Assembly (NCBI GenBank): GCA_910587165.1
Contig: CAJUKP010000002.1
Location: 1 to 64,000, forward strand
Length of the DNA stretch: 64,000 nucleotides
Source of the DNA: an uncultured Duncaniella sp.
Lineage (GTDB): Bacteria; Bacteroidota; Bacteroidia; Bacteroidales; Muribaculaceae
Direction of reading: 5' to 3'
Shown here: positions 17,726 to 26,371 of the stretch, one piece after another
Layout of the letters: the number at the start of each line of letters is the position of its first letter
Position numbering within the stretch: the stretch's first letter is position 1
Program-made: the position numbers and the translations under genes
Notes under the pieces: model-generated
The model's input: only the letters and a program-made list of their open reading frames with translations
Told to the model about the DNA's origin: nothing
The model's database searches: none

Positions 17726-18303
17726 ATATCGGTATTCTTGGCGGATCGTTCAATCCGGTTCACATCGGGCATCTGATGCTTGCGAGCTATCTGAGGCAGT
17801 TCGGTGGTTTCGACGAGGTGTGGCTTATGCTCTCGCCTCTGAATCCGCTCAAGATCAATTCCACCGAATTGATCCCCGACGTTACCCGCCTCAGAATGCT
17901 TGATATCGCCATTGACGGTGCTGATGGAATCCAGGTGTGCGATATAGAGCTTTCCATGCCCCGGCCGTCATATACAATAAATACGTTACGCTATCTGGCC
18001 AAACGCTATCCGCGGCATACATTCAAGCTTATCATCGGATCGGACAATTGGAGGATCTTTCCCGAGTGGAGAGACAGCGAGGCCATCCTTTCCGAGTTCG
18101 GGGTCGTGGTATATCCCCGGCCCGGTTATCAGGTCGGGACAATTTATGACGATCGGGTGGAGGTGGTCAATGCGCCCACTGCCGACATATCGAGCACCTT
18201 CGTCCGTAAGGCGATAGCGAGGGGCAAGGATATGACATATTTCCTCCCCGCAGGGGTCTACAACTTCATAAAAACAAATAATCTCTATGGGACTAAAGCC
18301 TAA
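17722..18303 (+). CDS. nadD: Nicotinate-nucleotide adenylyltransferase
   Basis: Adenylates nicotinate mononucleotide in NAD synthesis. The 193-residue protein has the nucleotidyltransferase motif GGSFNPVHIGH (6-16) and the C-terminal ISSTFVRKAI, corresponding to the conserved ISST-x-x-R signature. It overlaps gmk upstream by 4 bases and the DUF5063 gene downstream by 17 bases. Confidence 0.95.
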   Translation: MNIGILGGSFNPVHIGHLMLASYLRQFGGFDEVWLMLSPLNPLKINSTELIPDVTRLRMLDIAIDGADGIQVCDIELSMPRPSYTINTLRYLAKRYPRHTFKLIIGSDNWRIFPEWRDSEAILSEFGVVVYPRPGYQVGTIYDDRVEVVNAPTADISSTFVRKAIARGKDMTYFLPAGVYNFIKTNNLYGTKA

Positions 18304-18808
18304 TACACTTGCTTTTATCGGTCTGTGCAACGAGTTTTGCCGTATGATGGAGAGTGCGGCCGAAAGCGATCCGCAGACATTCGTGGCCGAAGCGCTAAGA
18401 CTCCTGCCGCGTATCTACATTTCTGCATCTGACCTTGACGTCTCCACTATTGAGGAAGATTATCCCGGGGTGGACAGCTATCTCGAGGAGGACTACTACG
18501 AGTCTGTGCGCCGTAATGTGGAAAACCTTCTCGGTCCTGACGATGTTTTTCTCGAGGTGTTTGAGAAGGAAATGAAATATTCCGATACTCCAATAGGAGC
18601 AAGTGTGGCCGAGGGTATGTGTGATTTGTTCCAAGTGTTCTATAATCTCATATCCACCATCAGGTATGCCGATGAGACTACTATCGAAGGTGTCCTCGTG
18701 GGTGTGAGAGAGGACTTTGAGAACTATTGGAGCCAGGTTCTCGTCAATCTGCTCCGTCCGCTCAACAATATCCGCTTCAATGTGCTCGGTGAAAACGAGG
18801 AAATCTAA
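18287..18808 (+). CDS. DUF5063 domain-containing protein
   Basis: A 173-residue acidic, mostly helical cytoplasmic protein of unknown function, recognisable as DUF5063 from its start (LAFIGLCNEFC) and the ESVRRNVENLLGPDDVFLEVF segment. No signal peptide, membrane segment or catalytic motif is visible. The ATG lies 17 bases inside nadD, and the gene is placed between nadD and rpiB, so it is coexpressed with nucleotide-metabolism genes; that alone does not define its role. Confidence 0.82.
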   Translation: MGLKPNTLAFIGLCNEFCRMMESAAESDPQTFVAEALRLLPRIYISASDLDVSTIEEDYPGVDSYLEEDYYESVRRNVENLLGPDDVFLEVFEKEMKYSDTPIGASVAEGMCDLFQVFYNLISTIRYADETTIEGVLVGVREDFENYWSQVLVNLLRPLNNIRFNVLGENEEI

Positions 18809-18830
18809 TTAACAAACAAAGATATCAGTA

Positions 18831-19298
18831 ATGTCAATACTAAAGACCAACATCCCGGTGGCATTTTGCAGCGACCATGCGGGCTATGAGATGAAAATGG
18901 TGCTCGAGGGCTATTTCGAGAGCCAGGGCATAGAATTCAAGGACTTCGGCACTTATAGCGCCGAGAGTTGTGACTATGCCGACTTTGCCCATCCGTGTGC
19001 GCTGGCTGTCGAGGCCGGAGAGTGCTATCCCGGTATAGCTCTGTGCGGATCCGGAAATGGCATCGGAATCACTCTCAACAAGCATCAGGGAATACGTGCG
19101 GCCCTGTGCTGGAATGTAGAGCTTGCCGAGCTTGCACGTCGACACAATGATGCGAATGTTCTTGTGCTTCCCGCCCGTTTTATTGACAATGTGACCGCCA
19201 TCAATATTGTGGAGACTTTCCTCAACACACCCTTTGACGGAGGCCGTCATGAGCGTCGTGTGGCCAAGATTCCCGTTGACGGGTGCGGCTGCAAATAA
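18831..19298 (+). CDS. rpiB: Ribose 5-phosphate isomerase B
   Basis: Interconverts ribose 5-phosphate and ribulose 5-phosphate in the pentose phosphate pathway. The 155-residue protein shows CSDHAGYEMK (13-22) and the catalytic-cysteine motif CGSGNGIGI (73-81), both hallmarks of the RpiB/LacAB family. It follows the DUF5063 gene by 22 bases and ends the plus-strand operon before a shared terminator. Confidence 0.94.
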   Translation: MSILKTNIPVAFCSDHAGYEMKMVLEGYFESQGIEFKDFGTYSAESCDYADFAHPCALAVEAGECYPGIALCGSGNGIGITLNKHQGIRAALCWNVELAELARRHNDANVLVLPARFIDNVTAINIVETFLNTPFDGGRHERRVAKIPVDGCGCK

Positions 19299-19324
19299 TA
19301 CTGCACAGATTCATTATCAGCATA

Positions 19325-19358
19325 AACGAGCCCGGACAGATTTTTGTCCGGGCTCGTT
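19325..19358. terminator. Bidirectional terminator between rpiB and the GH57 gene
   Basis: AACGAGCCCGGACA (19325-19338) pairs perfectly with TGTCCGGGCTCGTT (19345-19358) around a 6-base loop. It lies between two genes that converge (ends at 19298 and 19388), so it probably stops transcription from both sides. Confidence 0.85.
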
Positions 19359-19387
19359 GTCAATTTCAGTGCCGTGGGGCTATTCTA

Positions 19388-20806
19388 TCAGGCCTCCTCG
19401 GGGGTTTCTGATTTCTTCTTTCTGCCGGCAGCCTTCTTGGGCTTTGCTGCTTTTGCAGCTTTGGCCTCGGCGGCTTCTTTTTCGCGGAGGAGATGCTCCT
19501 CGTTGAAATGCTCAATGTTCTTGCGCATTGATTCAGCCTCCTTGTTGAGGACCTCTATCTCACGCTCCTGATTGCGGATTGTGGTGAGAAGTGAGGAGAG
19601 CTCTTCATTGTCGATGCTCATGGGATACTGTTCCTCTACACGCACGATGAAGTCGGCAAGGACATTCATATAGTTGGTGAAAGCATCGAAGGGGGTGTCG
19701 TAGGGAGAGAACTGTGAGTGCACCGATCCGTCGTGCATATTCTTTGTCGACATATAGAAGAAGTGGTCTGCAGCCTGCAGATAATACCAGTCCTGTTTGA
19801 GACGGCGGTCCTCGCAGAGACGCACACGCTCGCTGACAGAGTAGAGCTTGTTGAACGCTTCGTTCTGGAGCTTGTTGCCCAGCCAGGCCGATGTATCGCG
19901 GGCTTCATCGGCCCAGGAGATGGGGTGAAGCACTGAGAGTGCATCCACAGCCTTGAGCTTGGAGACAGCGGTGGAGGGAGTCCAGAACTCAATGCCCTTC
20001 TGGGCAGCGAAGCGGGGGAGAGCTTCGAGGAACTGGAAAATACCGGTCTCACGGGGCTGGAAATCACCGAACACCTCAAGATTCATGAACAGATTGATGA
20101 TCTGCTCCTCGGCGGGAGTGGCGGCAATCCATTCAATGTACTTGTCGGCTGTGAGGGGATACTCGTCCCAGGATGTATTGGAGAAACGGTCGGAGATATC
20201 GTCGGAAAGCTTGTCATTCTTGAGCAGGATCTTCAGTTTGGGTGCTGAAGCGGCGCTATATACGTAATTGGGTGATTTCCATCCGAGGATATGCTTTGCG
20301 CCTTCGGTGATCACGCCTTTGTAGCCCATGTCAAGTATCTGAGGTGCGAGATCGTCGCAATAGATAAGCTCGGTGTTGCGGAGTACCTTCGGGGTCTGTC
20401 CGAAAAGTGTCTTGATTTTCTCATCATGCGCTTTCACCTGACTGGCGAATTCCTCTGGATCAGCAAGTGAGGCAAGTGAGTGAGCGTAAGTCTCGGCGAG
20501 GAACTCGACACAACCGGTATCGGCAAGTTTCTTGAGGAGATCAATGAACTCCGGTACATACAGCTCAAACTGCTCGAGAGCTGTTCCTGTGATCGAGATG
20601 GCACATTTGAAGGCACCCTTGGTCTCCTCGATCATGCGGAGAAGAGACTCGGTAGCAGGAATATAGCTGCGTTCGGCTATGCGGGTTATGATGTCGTCGT
20701 TGGCGAAATCATCGTAGTAGTAATGGTCGTTACCTATGTCGAAGAAGCGGTATCTTTTCAGACGGAACGGCTGATGGATCTGAAAATAGAAGCAGATAGC
20801 TTTCAT
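19388..20806 (-). CDS. GH57 alpha-amylase-like protein with lysine/alanine-rich tail; catalytic Asp apparently replaced
   Basis: A 472-residue cytoplasmic protein of glycoside hydrolase family 57. Conserved region 1 is HQP (11-13). Region 3 keeps the candidate nucleophile E146 in NTELIY. Region 4, normally DxExFG with the acid/base Asp, reads NLEVFG (242-247), so the Asp is Asn here. GH57 homologues with incomplete catalytic residues are known from Bacteroidetes. Residues about 400-440 look like a coiled coil and 441-472 form a tail rich in Lys and Ala. It is third in an operon behind a debranching enzyme and a glycogen synthase-like transferase, so a role in glycogen handling is likely. Whether it is an enzyme at all is open. 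Confidence 0.85.
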   Translation of the reverse strand: MKAICFYFQIHQPFRLKRYRFFDIGNDHYYYDDFANDDIITRIAERSYIPATESLLRMIEETKGAFKCAISITGTALEQFELYVPEFIDLLKKLADTGCVEFLAETYAHSLASLADPEEFASQVKAHDEKIKTLFGQTPKVLRNTELIYCDDLAPQILDMGYKGVITEGAKHILGWKSPNYVYSAASAPKLKILLKNDKLSDDISDRFSNTSWDEYPLTADKYIEWIAATPAEEQIINLFMNLEVFGDFQPRETGIFQFLEALPRFAAQKGIEFWTPSTAVSKLKAVDALSVLHPISWADEARDTSAWLGNKLQNEAFNKLYSVSERVRLCEDRRLKQDWYYLQAADHFFYMSTKNMHDGSVHSQFSPYDTPFDAFTNYMNVLADFIVRVEEQYPMSIDNEELSSLLTTIRNQEREIEVLNKEAESMRKNIEHFNEEHLLREKEAAEAKAAKAAKPKKAAGRKKKSETPEEA

Positions 20807-20853
20807 ATCGTGGATGATGGATTGAATTTTTTTGGTAATGTAATAGAGATGAC

Positions 20854-22113
20854 TTAGCGGTTGAGCACCTTATTGTAGATGTCGATTACTTTCTGTCCGG
20901 CTTTGTCCCAGGTGATCTGGTTCACTTCGGCCAGACCATCTTCACGCAACTGGTTATACATGGCCGGGTAAGTGACAATCGAGTTGATAGCGTCGGCCAT
21001 AGCGTCGATGTCCCAATAGTCGGTCTTGATGACATTGGTGAGGATCTCGGCACATCCGCTCTGCTTGGATATGATGGAGGGGACTCCCATCTGCATGGCC
21101 TCGAGAGGTGAGATGCCGAAGGGTTCGGATACGGAGGGCATGACATATACATCGCTTGCCTTGAGCATCTCGTAGACCTGTGATCCTTTCTGGAAACCGG
21201 GGAAGTGGAATCTGTCGGAGATTCCGCGTTCGGCGGCAAGCAGAATCATCTTGTTCATCATGTCGCCGCTGCCGGCCATGACAAATCGGACGTTGGGGTT
21301 GTTCTTCAATACTTTGGATGCTGCTTCGACAAAGTATTCCGGGCCCTTCTGCATAGTGATTCGACCGAGGAATGTGACAACCTTGTCCTTTGACTTGTGC
21401 TCGGGTACATTGAGCTGCTCCGGAGTGAGCGGTGTGACGGCATTATGTACTGTGGTCACCTTGGCAGGGTCGATGCCGTAGTTGTTTATCACCGTGTTAC
21501 GTGTGAGGTTGGAGACGGTGATGATATGGTCGGCATTGTTCATGCCATCCTTCTCGATGCCGAACACTGTGGGGTTGGGTTTCCCTCGCGAACGGTCGAA
21601 TTCAGTGGCGTGGACGTGTATCACGAGTGGTTTCCCCGAAACTTGTTTGGCGTGTATGCCGGCGGGGTAGGTGAGCCAGTCGTGTGAATGGATCACGTCA
21701 AAGTCAACTGTACGTGCCACTACTCCGGCGCAGATAGAGTAATTGTTGATCTCCTCCACGAGGTTGTCGGGATAACGGCCTGAGAACTCGATGCATCCGA
21801 GGTCATTGGTGCGCATATAGTTGAAATCGGCATATATATGGTCGCGCAGACGGAAGTAGAAGTCCGGATCCATCACATGGCCGATACGTTCCTTGACATA
21901 GTCATAGTTAACGTCACGCCATGCCACGGGAACCTGTGACATACCGATTATGTTGGCAAAGTGGCGCTCTTCATCGCCGAATGGTTTTGGGATTACGAAG
22001 GTGATGTCCATGTCGCCACACTCCCACATTCCCTTAGTGAGACCGTAGCTGGCAGTACCGAGACCGCCGAGGATGTGAGGTGGAAATTCCCACCCGAACA
22101 TTAATGCTTTCAT
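20854..22113 (-). CDS. Glycogen synthase-like glycosyltransferase (GT4/GT5 type)
   Basis: A 419-residue GT-B fold transferase. The N-terminus MKALMFGWEFPPHILGGLGTASYGL is the donor-loop signature shared by starch/glycogen synthases and GT4 enzymes. The C-terminal domain has the retaining-GT E-x7-E motif EPFGISPLE (near 337-345). No signal peptide is present. Its place 17 bases after the debranching enzyme and 47 bases before the GH57 gene supports alpha-1,4-glucan synthesis in the cytoplasm, but a surface-glycan role cannot be excluded from sequence alone. Confidence 0.88.
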   Translation of the reverse strand: MKALMFGWEFPPHILGGLGTASYGLTKGMWECGDMDITFVIPKPFGDEERHFANIIGMSQVPVAWRDVNYDYVKERIGHVMDPDFYFRLRDHIYADFNYMRTNDLGCIEFSGRYPDNLVEEINNYSICAGVVARTVDFDVIHSHDWLTYPAGIHAKQVSGKPLVIHVHATEFDRSRGKPNPTVFGIEKDGMNNADHIITVSNLTRNTVINNYGIDPAKVTTVHNAVTPLTPEQLNVPEHKSKDKVVTFLGRITMQKGPEYFVEAASKVLKNNPNVRFVMAGSGDMMNKMILLAAERGISDRFHFPGFQKGSQVYEMLKASDVYVMPSVSEPFGISPLEAMQMGVPSIISKQSGCAEILTNVIKTDYWDIDAMADAINSIVTYPAMYNQLREDGLAEVNQITWDKAGQKVIDIYNKVLNR

Positions 22114-22130
22114 GGATGTGAGTGTGGTTG

Positions 22131-24065
22131 TTAGTCCATTGTGAATTTTTTCAGGGTCGTGAGTGTGCGGAGCACCTCTGCCACATTGGTGACGTGGCTG
22201 ATGGCACCTCGTCCGACGTATGGCGGATTGCCGTCATAGAGCTGTGAGAGCGATCCGATGCAACCCTGGGTCATCTCATCCTCAAAGCCGATGAGCATAC
22301 GGTCGATGTAGCTCACGCCGCTCATGCCGAACACCTTGAGATAGGCATCGGAGTAGAATCCGATGAGCCAAGGACGGGAGGGGCCGTTGTGGAGCGCCAT
22401 CTCGCGGTCCTCGGGCGATCCGAGATAGTTGGGACGATAACCGAAGCTCTTGGGTGAGAGGGTGCGGAGTCCCTTGGGGGTGAGCAGTTCACGGGTGACT
22501 ATATCAAGCACACGTTTGCGCTGACGACGGTCAAGCGGAGAGTAATCGAGTCCGACGGCGATGGCCATATTGGGACGCACCGAGGGATCGGCGTAGGTTC
22601 CGGCCACATAGTCGTAGAGATAACCGTAATCGTTGAGGAAGGTGTGGATGAAAGGCTCTGCCATCCTGTCGGCTGCAGCCTGATATTTTTCCTGCTCGGC
22701 ACCCTCGGTGAGACGGGCTGCAAAAACGAGAGCGTTATACCACAAGGCGTTGAACTCGACAAGATAGCCGGTTCGCGGCACGATGGGGCGTCCGCCGAGC
22801 GAAGCGTTCATCCAGGACATCGGTTTGTCTGTGCCGTGGGTGTAGACCATTCCGGATTCAGGCTCGACCTTGAGGAAGGGATGTTTGCCTTCCATGATAA
22901 AGTCGATGATCCGCTTTATGTCGGCCAGATACATGGAGGCACATTCCTCGCGGGAGTATGCCTTGGCATACTGCTGGAGCGCCCATACAGCCCAGAGCGG
23001 TATATCGGGGAGGTCGATACCCTGTATACGGGCATCGAGATTGCCGGTTTCCATGAATTTGTCGAGAGCGGTCAGCGCTGTCTTGGCTATTTTCTCGAAG
23101 TCCTCGCGGTGATTGATGGCGATGGTTGCGCCGGGAAGAGCCATGAATGTGTTACGGGCAAGAACTTTTCCCCAGGGATAACCGGAGATGAGGAACATAT
23201 CATCACCCTCCTTGAGATAACACTGCTTGACGGCGTTTTTGAGGCAGTTGAAGAAAGATGTGCGGCAGGTGCGCTGTGCGATCTCCTTCTCATACATCTT
23301 GGCCAGGGATTTCGGTGACACCTCGCTGAGTCCGGCTGAGAATATCAGGCTCTCACCTTTCTTGATGGGAACATCGAAGTAGCCGGGTACCCACAGATCC
23401 TCAGTGTAAGGCACTCCACGTTCCAGATCCTTGACATACTCGAAGCCGTTATACCAATGTGGATCGTAGGTCCACTGTGGCTTGTGGGAAAACTGCATGA
23501 AGAGTCGGGGATAACCATCGTAGAGGCAGGCCGACACTCCGTTGTCAATCTCAGGAATCTCTGTATTGATCGCATCGTTGGCAATACAGAGCTCGTTGGC
23601 GTCACGGAAAGCAAGCACCGGGCGGAAACGCAGTGTCGTCGGTGAATGGGCCTCGACAAGTGTATAGCGGATGAGGATGCGGTTTTCGTTGGATATGAAA
23701 ATCTTCTCTTTGGTGAGAATCACGCCGCCGACGCGATAGGTGGTGCGGGGGACACTCTCGCAGTCGAACTCGCGGATATACTTGTGTCCGTTGGGGTTCA
23801 TGACACCGCCGCTGTAGCGGTGAAGAGCCAGATTGAACGGAGCGCCGTGCTGATAAACGGTAGCGTCGAGTGACGAGAGCATGACGTGCCACGAGTTTCC
23901 GAGTTCGGGAACCGGCACGACCAATAGGCCGTGCTGCTTGCGGGTGTTGCAATCCACTATCGTCGTGCAGTGATAGGCACCTGTCTGATTGGTCCTGAGC
24001 ATCTCCTTGGGGAGTGATTGCTCAAGGTTGATCATGAGGTTCTTATCAAATTTAAGATAGCTCAT
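22131..24065 (-). CDS. Glycogen debranching enzyme (amylo-alpha-1,6-glucosidase, GH133-like)
   Basis: A 644-residue cytoplasmic protein. The N-terminal half (to about 270) is the bacterial GDE N-terminal beta domain (GAYHCTTIVDCNTRKQHGLL at 31-50). The C-terminal (alpha/alpha)6 glucosidase domain has DLPDIPLWAVWALQQY and GPSRPWLIGFYSDAYLKVFG motifs. It would remove alpha-1,6-linked glucose at glycogen branch points. It is the first gene of the minus-strand glycogen operon, with a promoter and palindrome about 130 bases upstream. Confidence 0.92.
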   Translation of the reverse strand: MSYLKFDKNLMINLEQSLPKEMLRTNQTGAYHCTTIVDCNTRKQHGLLVVPVPELGNSWHVMLSSLDATVYQHGAPFNLALHRYSGGVMNPNGHKYIREFDCESVPRTTYRVGGVILTKEKIFISNENRILIRYTLVEAHSPTTLRFRPVLAFRDANELCIANDAINTEIPEIDNGVSACLYDGYPRLFMQFSHKPQWTYDPHWYNGFEYVKDLERGVPYTEDLWVPGYFDVPIKKGESLIFSAGLSEVSPKSLAKMYEKEIAQRTCRTSFFNCLKNAVKQCYLKEGDDMFLISGYPWGKVLARNTFMALPGATIAINHREDFEKIAKTALTALDKFMETGNLDARIQGIDLPDIPLWAVWALQQYAKAYSREECASMYLADIKRIIDFIMEGKHPFLKVEPESGMVYTHGTDKPMSWMNASLGGRPIVPRTGYLVEFNALWYNALVFAARLTEGAEQEKYQAAADRMAEPFIHTFLNDYGYLYDYVAGTYADPSVRPNMAIAVGLDYSPLDRRQRKRVLDIVTRELLTPKGLRTLSPKSFGYRPNYLGSPEDREMALHNGPSRPWLIGFYSDAYLKVFGMSGVSYIDRMLIGFEDEMTQGCIGSLSQLYDGNPPYVGRGAISHVTNVAEVLRTLTTLKKFTMD

Positions 24066-24187
24066 TATATTATTTAGGTTTATAATTGTTAGATTCCGAA
24101 AATCAGTATTGATGGTTTTCTTAATTTAAGGTGTGTTGTCGAGAAGAGTGCGTTTCATAAGTCGTAGGTTTTGATGCCTCCGATTTT

Positions 24188-24203
24188 TAAATTCACGAAT
24201 TTA
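24188..24203. promoter_or_regulatory. Perfect palindrome over the -7 element of the glycogen operon (candidate operator)
   Basis: TAAATTC, AC, GAATTTA forms a perfect inverted repeat with 7-base arms. Its right half is the -7 element used on the minus strand, so a protein bound here would block the promoter. In the rest of the gap 24066-24342 I see only one further inverted repeat, ATGTTTTA (24249-24256) with TAAAACAT (24281-24288), and no gene. Confidence 0.4.
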
Positions 24204-24227
24204 GGACTTTTTGTGGAATCTGACAAA
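24196..24227 (-). promoter_or_regulatory. Promoter of the glycogen operon
   Basis: On the minus strand TTTG (24224-24227), 20 bases, then TAAATTCG (24196-24203), one mismatch from TAnnTTTG. The spacing equals that of the best promoters in the window. The leader would be about 120 bases. Confidence 0.5.
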
Positions 24228-24342
24228 TCAAATGGGTAAAAAAAGATGATGTTTTATAATTGAGTTGGTAAATTATGTTGTAAAACATAAAAACCGGCAG
24301 CCTTATACCTTATTGTATCGCGATGTTTCGTAACAAGACGAA

Positions 24343-24399
24343 AAAGGAAACAAAAGCACTTGTACCTCCAATGGGGTCTTTGTGCTTTTGTTTCCTTTC
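24343..24399 (-). terminator. Terminator of the nqr operon
   Basis: A perfect 17-base-pair stem (24343-24359 with 24383-24399). On the minus strand it is followed by a T-run (TTTTTCGTC), and it lies 31 bases beyond the nqrF stop. Confidence 0.88.
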
Positions 24400-24429
24400 A
24401 GTTTGTGCTTATTGTAATCTTAGCTATCC

Positions 24430-25695
24430 TTAGCCTCCGAAATTATCGTAGTGTACGGATGTCGGATCCACGCCAAGATCGTCGAGCATCTTGTTGACTG
24501 CCGAGCTCATTGGGCCGGGACCGCACATATAGTACTCGATATCCTCTGGGTCGGGATGATCCTTCAGATATGTCTCGTAGATCACCTGATGGACGAATCC
24601 GGGGGTGTATTTCACGCCAGCTGCATCAGCTGCCGGATCAGGCCGGTCGAGAGCGAGATGGAAGTGGAAGTTGGGGAATTCCTTCTCGAGCTGGAGGAAG
24701 TCGTCGAGGTAGAACACTTCATTGAGCGCACGTGCTCCGTAGAAGTAGTTCATCACTCTGTCACGTGTGTTGAGAGTCTTGGTCATGTGCATTATCTGCG
24801 CGCGTAACGGGGCCATGCCGGCACCGCCACCTATCCACATCATCTCTGCTTTGGAGTCAAAAATGGGATGGAAGTCACCATAGGGACCACTCATTCTCAC
24901 TTTATCACCCGGCTTGAGTGTGAAAATATAGCTTGAGGCTATACCGGGCATTACGTCCTGGAATCCCACCTGGGGCTTCGGTTTGAAGGGGGGTGTCGCT
25001 ATTCGCACGGTGAGCATGATCCTGTCACCTTCGGCAGGGTAGTTGGCCATCGAATATGCACGGACTGTGGTCTCTGTGTTCTTGCATTTGAGGCCGAAGA
25101 GACCGAATTTTTCCCACGATGGCAGATATTCATCGCCTATAGAGGCTTTGTCGATATCCTTGTCGTAGTCCATCTCATATTCAGGAATCTTGATCTGTGC
25201 GTATGAGCCGGGGATGAAATCCATGTGGGCTCCCGGAGGCAGTGCCACGATGAACTCCTTGATAAAGGTGGCCACATTGTTGTTGGAGATGACCTCACAT
25301 TCCCATTCCTTGACATCAAGGACAGATGCAGGTATGCCTATCGAGGTATCTTCCTTCACTTTCACCTGGCAGCCGAGACGCCAGTGGTCCTGTTGTTCTT
25401 TACGTGAGAAGTGGACTTTCTCTGTGGGGAGTATGTCGCCACCTCCGGAGTAAACCTGACACTTGCATTGTCCGCAGCTACCTTTGCCACCGCAGGCAGA
25501 GGAAAGGAATATGTTCTGGTCGGCGAGAGTCGAGAGCAGGGTCTTGCCTGAGTCGGCCTCGACCACGGTGTCGTTGTTGATGGTGATTTTCACCTTGCCC
25601 GAATGGACGAGATATTTTTTTGCGACGAGCAGTATGATCACAAGCAGAAGTGTGATCAGCAGGAATATGCACACGCCGGTTAGTATCGTCAGCAT
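24430..25695 (-). CDS. nqrF: Na+-translocating NADH:quinone reductase subunit F
   Basis: NADH-oxidising subunit of Na+-NQR. The 421-residue protein has one N-terminal membrane helix (about 4-25), a 2Fe-2S ferredoxin domain with C68, C74, C77 and C109 (CGGKGSCGQC), then an FAD domain (RAYSMANYP) and an NADH domain (WIGGGAGMAPLR). Electrons pass from NADH through FAD and 2Fe-2S to the membrane subunits. It is the last gene of the nqr operon, 34 bases after nqrE. Confidence 0.97.
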   Translation of the reverse strand: MLTILTGVCIFLLITLLLVIILLVAKKYLVHSGKVKITINNDTVVEADSGKTLLSTLADQNIFLSSACGGKGSCGQCKCQVYSGGGDILPTEKVHFSRKEQQDHWRLGCQVKVKEDTSIGIPASVLDVKEWECEVISNNNVATFIKEFIVALPPGAHMDFIPGSYAQIKIPEYEMDYDKDIDKASIGDEYLPSWEKFGLFGLKCKNTETTVRAYSMANYPAEGDRIMLTVRIATPPFKPKPQVGFQDVMPGIASSYIFTLKPGDKVRMSGPYGDFHPIFDSKAEMMWIGGGAGMAPLRAQIMHMTKTLNTRDRVMNYFYGARALNEVFYLDDFLQLEKEFPNFHFHLALDRPDPAADAAGVKYTPGFVHQVIYETYLKDHPDPEDIEYYMCGPGPMSSAVNKMLDDLGVDPTSVHYDNFGG

Positions 25696-25729
25696 TGGTT
25701 TTGTATGATTTTACTTGATTGACAATCTG

Positions 25730-26347
25730 TTAGATTTTAATTCCGAGGAAGCTCATGAAAGCTATTCCCATCAAGGCAGTGAGGATGAATGTTATGCCTA
25801 CGCCACGAAGAGGAGCCGGGATGTTGGAGTATTCCTGGAGCCGTTCGCGTATCGCTGCTATGGCAGTGATGGCAAGTAACCAGCCGAGACCCCAGCCGCC
25901 GCCGGCGCATACCGCTGTCCAGATGCTTGGGAAGTCACGCTGCTGCATGAACAGCGATCCTCCAAGGATGGCGCAGTTGACGGCGATGAGCGGCAGGAAG
26001 ATGCCAAGCGAAGAGTAGAGGGCGGGAGAGTATTTTTCCACTGCCATCTCGACGAGCTGGGTCATCGAGGCAATGACGGCGATGAACATGATGAGAGAGA
26101 GAAAGCTGAGATCAACTGTGGCGAACTCTTCTCCGAGCCATGCGAGTGCGCCCGGACGGAGCACGTAATTCTCGAGGAGATAGTTGACCGGAAGGGTCAC
26201 CACAAGCATGAATGTCACGGCCACTCCGAGTCCGAATGCTGTCTTCACGTTCTTTGATACGGCTATGAATGAGCACATACCGAGGAAGTAGGCGAAGATC
26301 ATGTTGTCGACAAAGATCGACCGGATGAATATGTTGAGATTTTCCAT
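25730..26347 (-). CDS. nqrE: Na+-translocating NADH:quinone reductase subunit E
   Basis: A 205-residue inner-membrane subunit with six hydrophobic helices, homologous to NqrD and RnfA. Start MENLNIFIRSIFVDNMIFAYFLGMCSF is typical, and the cysteine at position 25 lies in the conserved GMCSFIAVSK turn that helps bind the intramembrane Fe-S centre with NqrD. It is 24 bases after nqrD. Confidence 0.96.
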   Translation of the reverse strand: MENLNIFIRSIFVDNMIFAYFLGMCSFIAVSKNVKTAFGLGVAVTFMLVVTLPVNYLLENYVLRPGALAWLGEEFATVDLSFLSLIMFIAVIASMTQLVEMAVEKYSPALYSSLGIFLPLIAVNCAILGGSLFMQQRDFPSIWTAVCAGGGWGLGWLLAITAIAAIRERLQEYSNIPAPLRGVGITFILTALMGIAFMSFLGIKI

Positions 26348-26371
26348 ATTGTCAGTATGTATCTGGATGGG

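Noticed and set aside
24249..24288. Inverted repeat ATGTTTTA/TAAAACAT upstream of the glycogen operon as an operator or terminator
   Set aside because: The arms are A/T-only apart from one G or C, 24 bases apart and in an A/T-rich gap, so chance is a good explanation.
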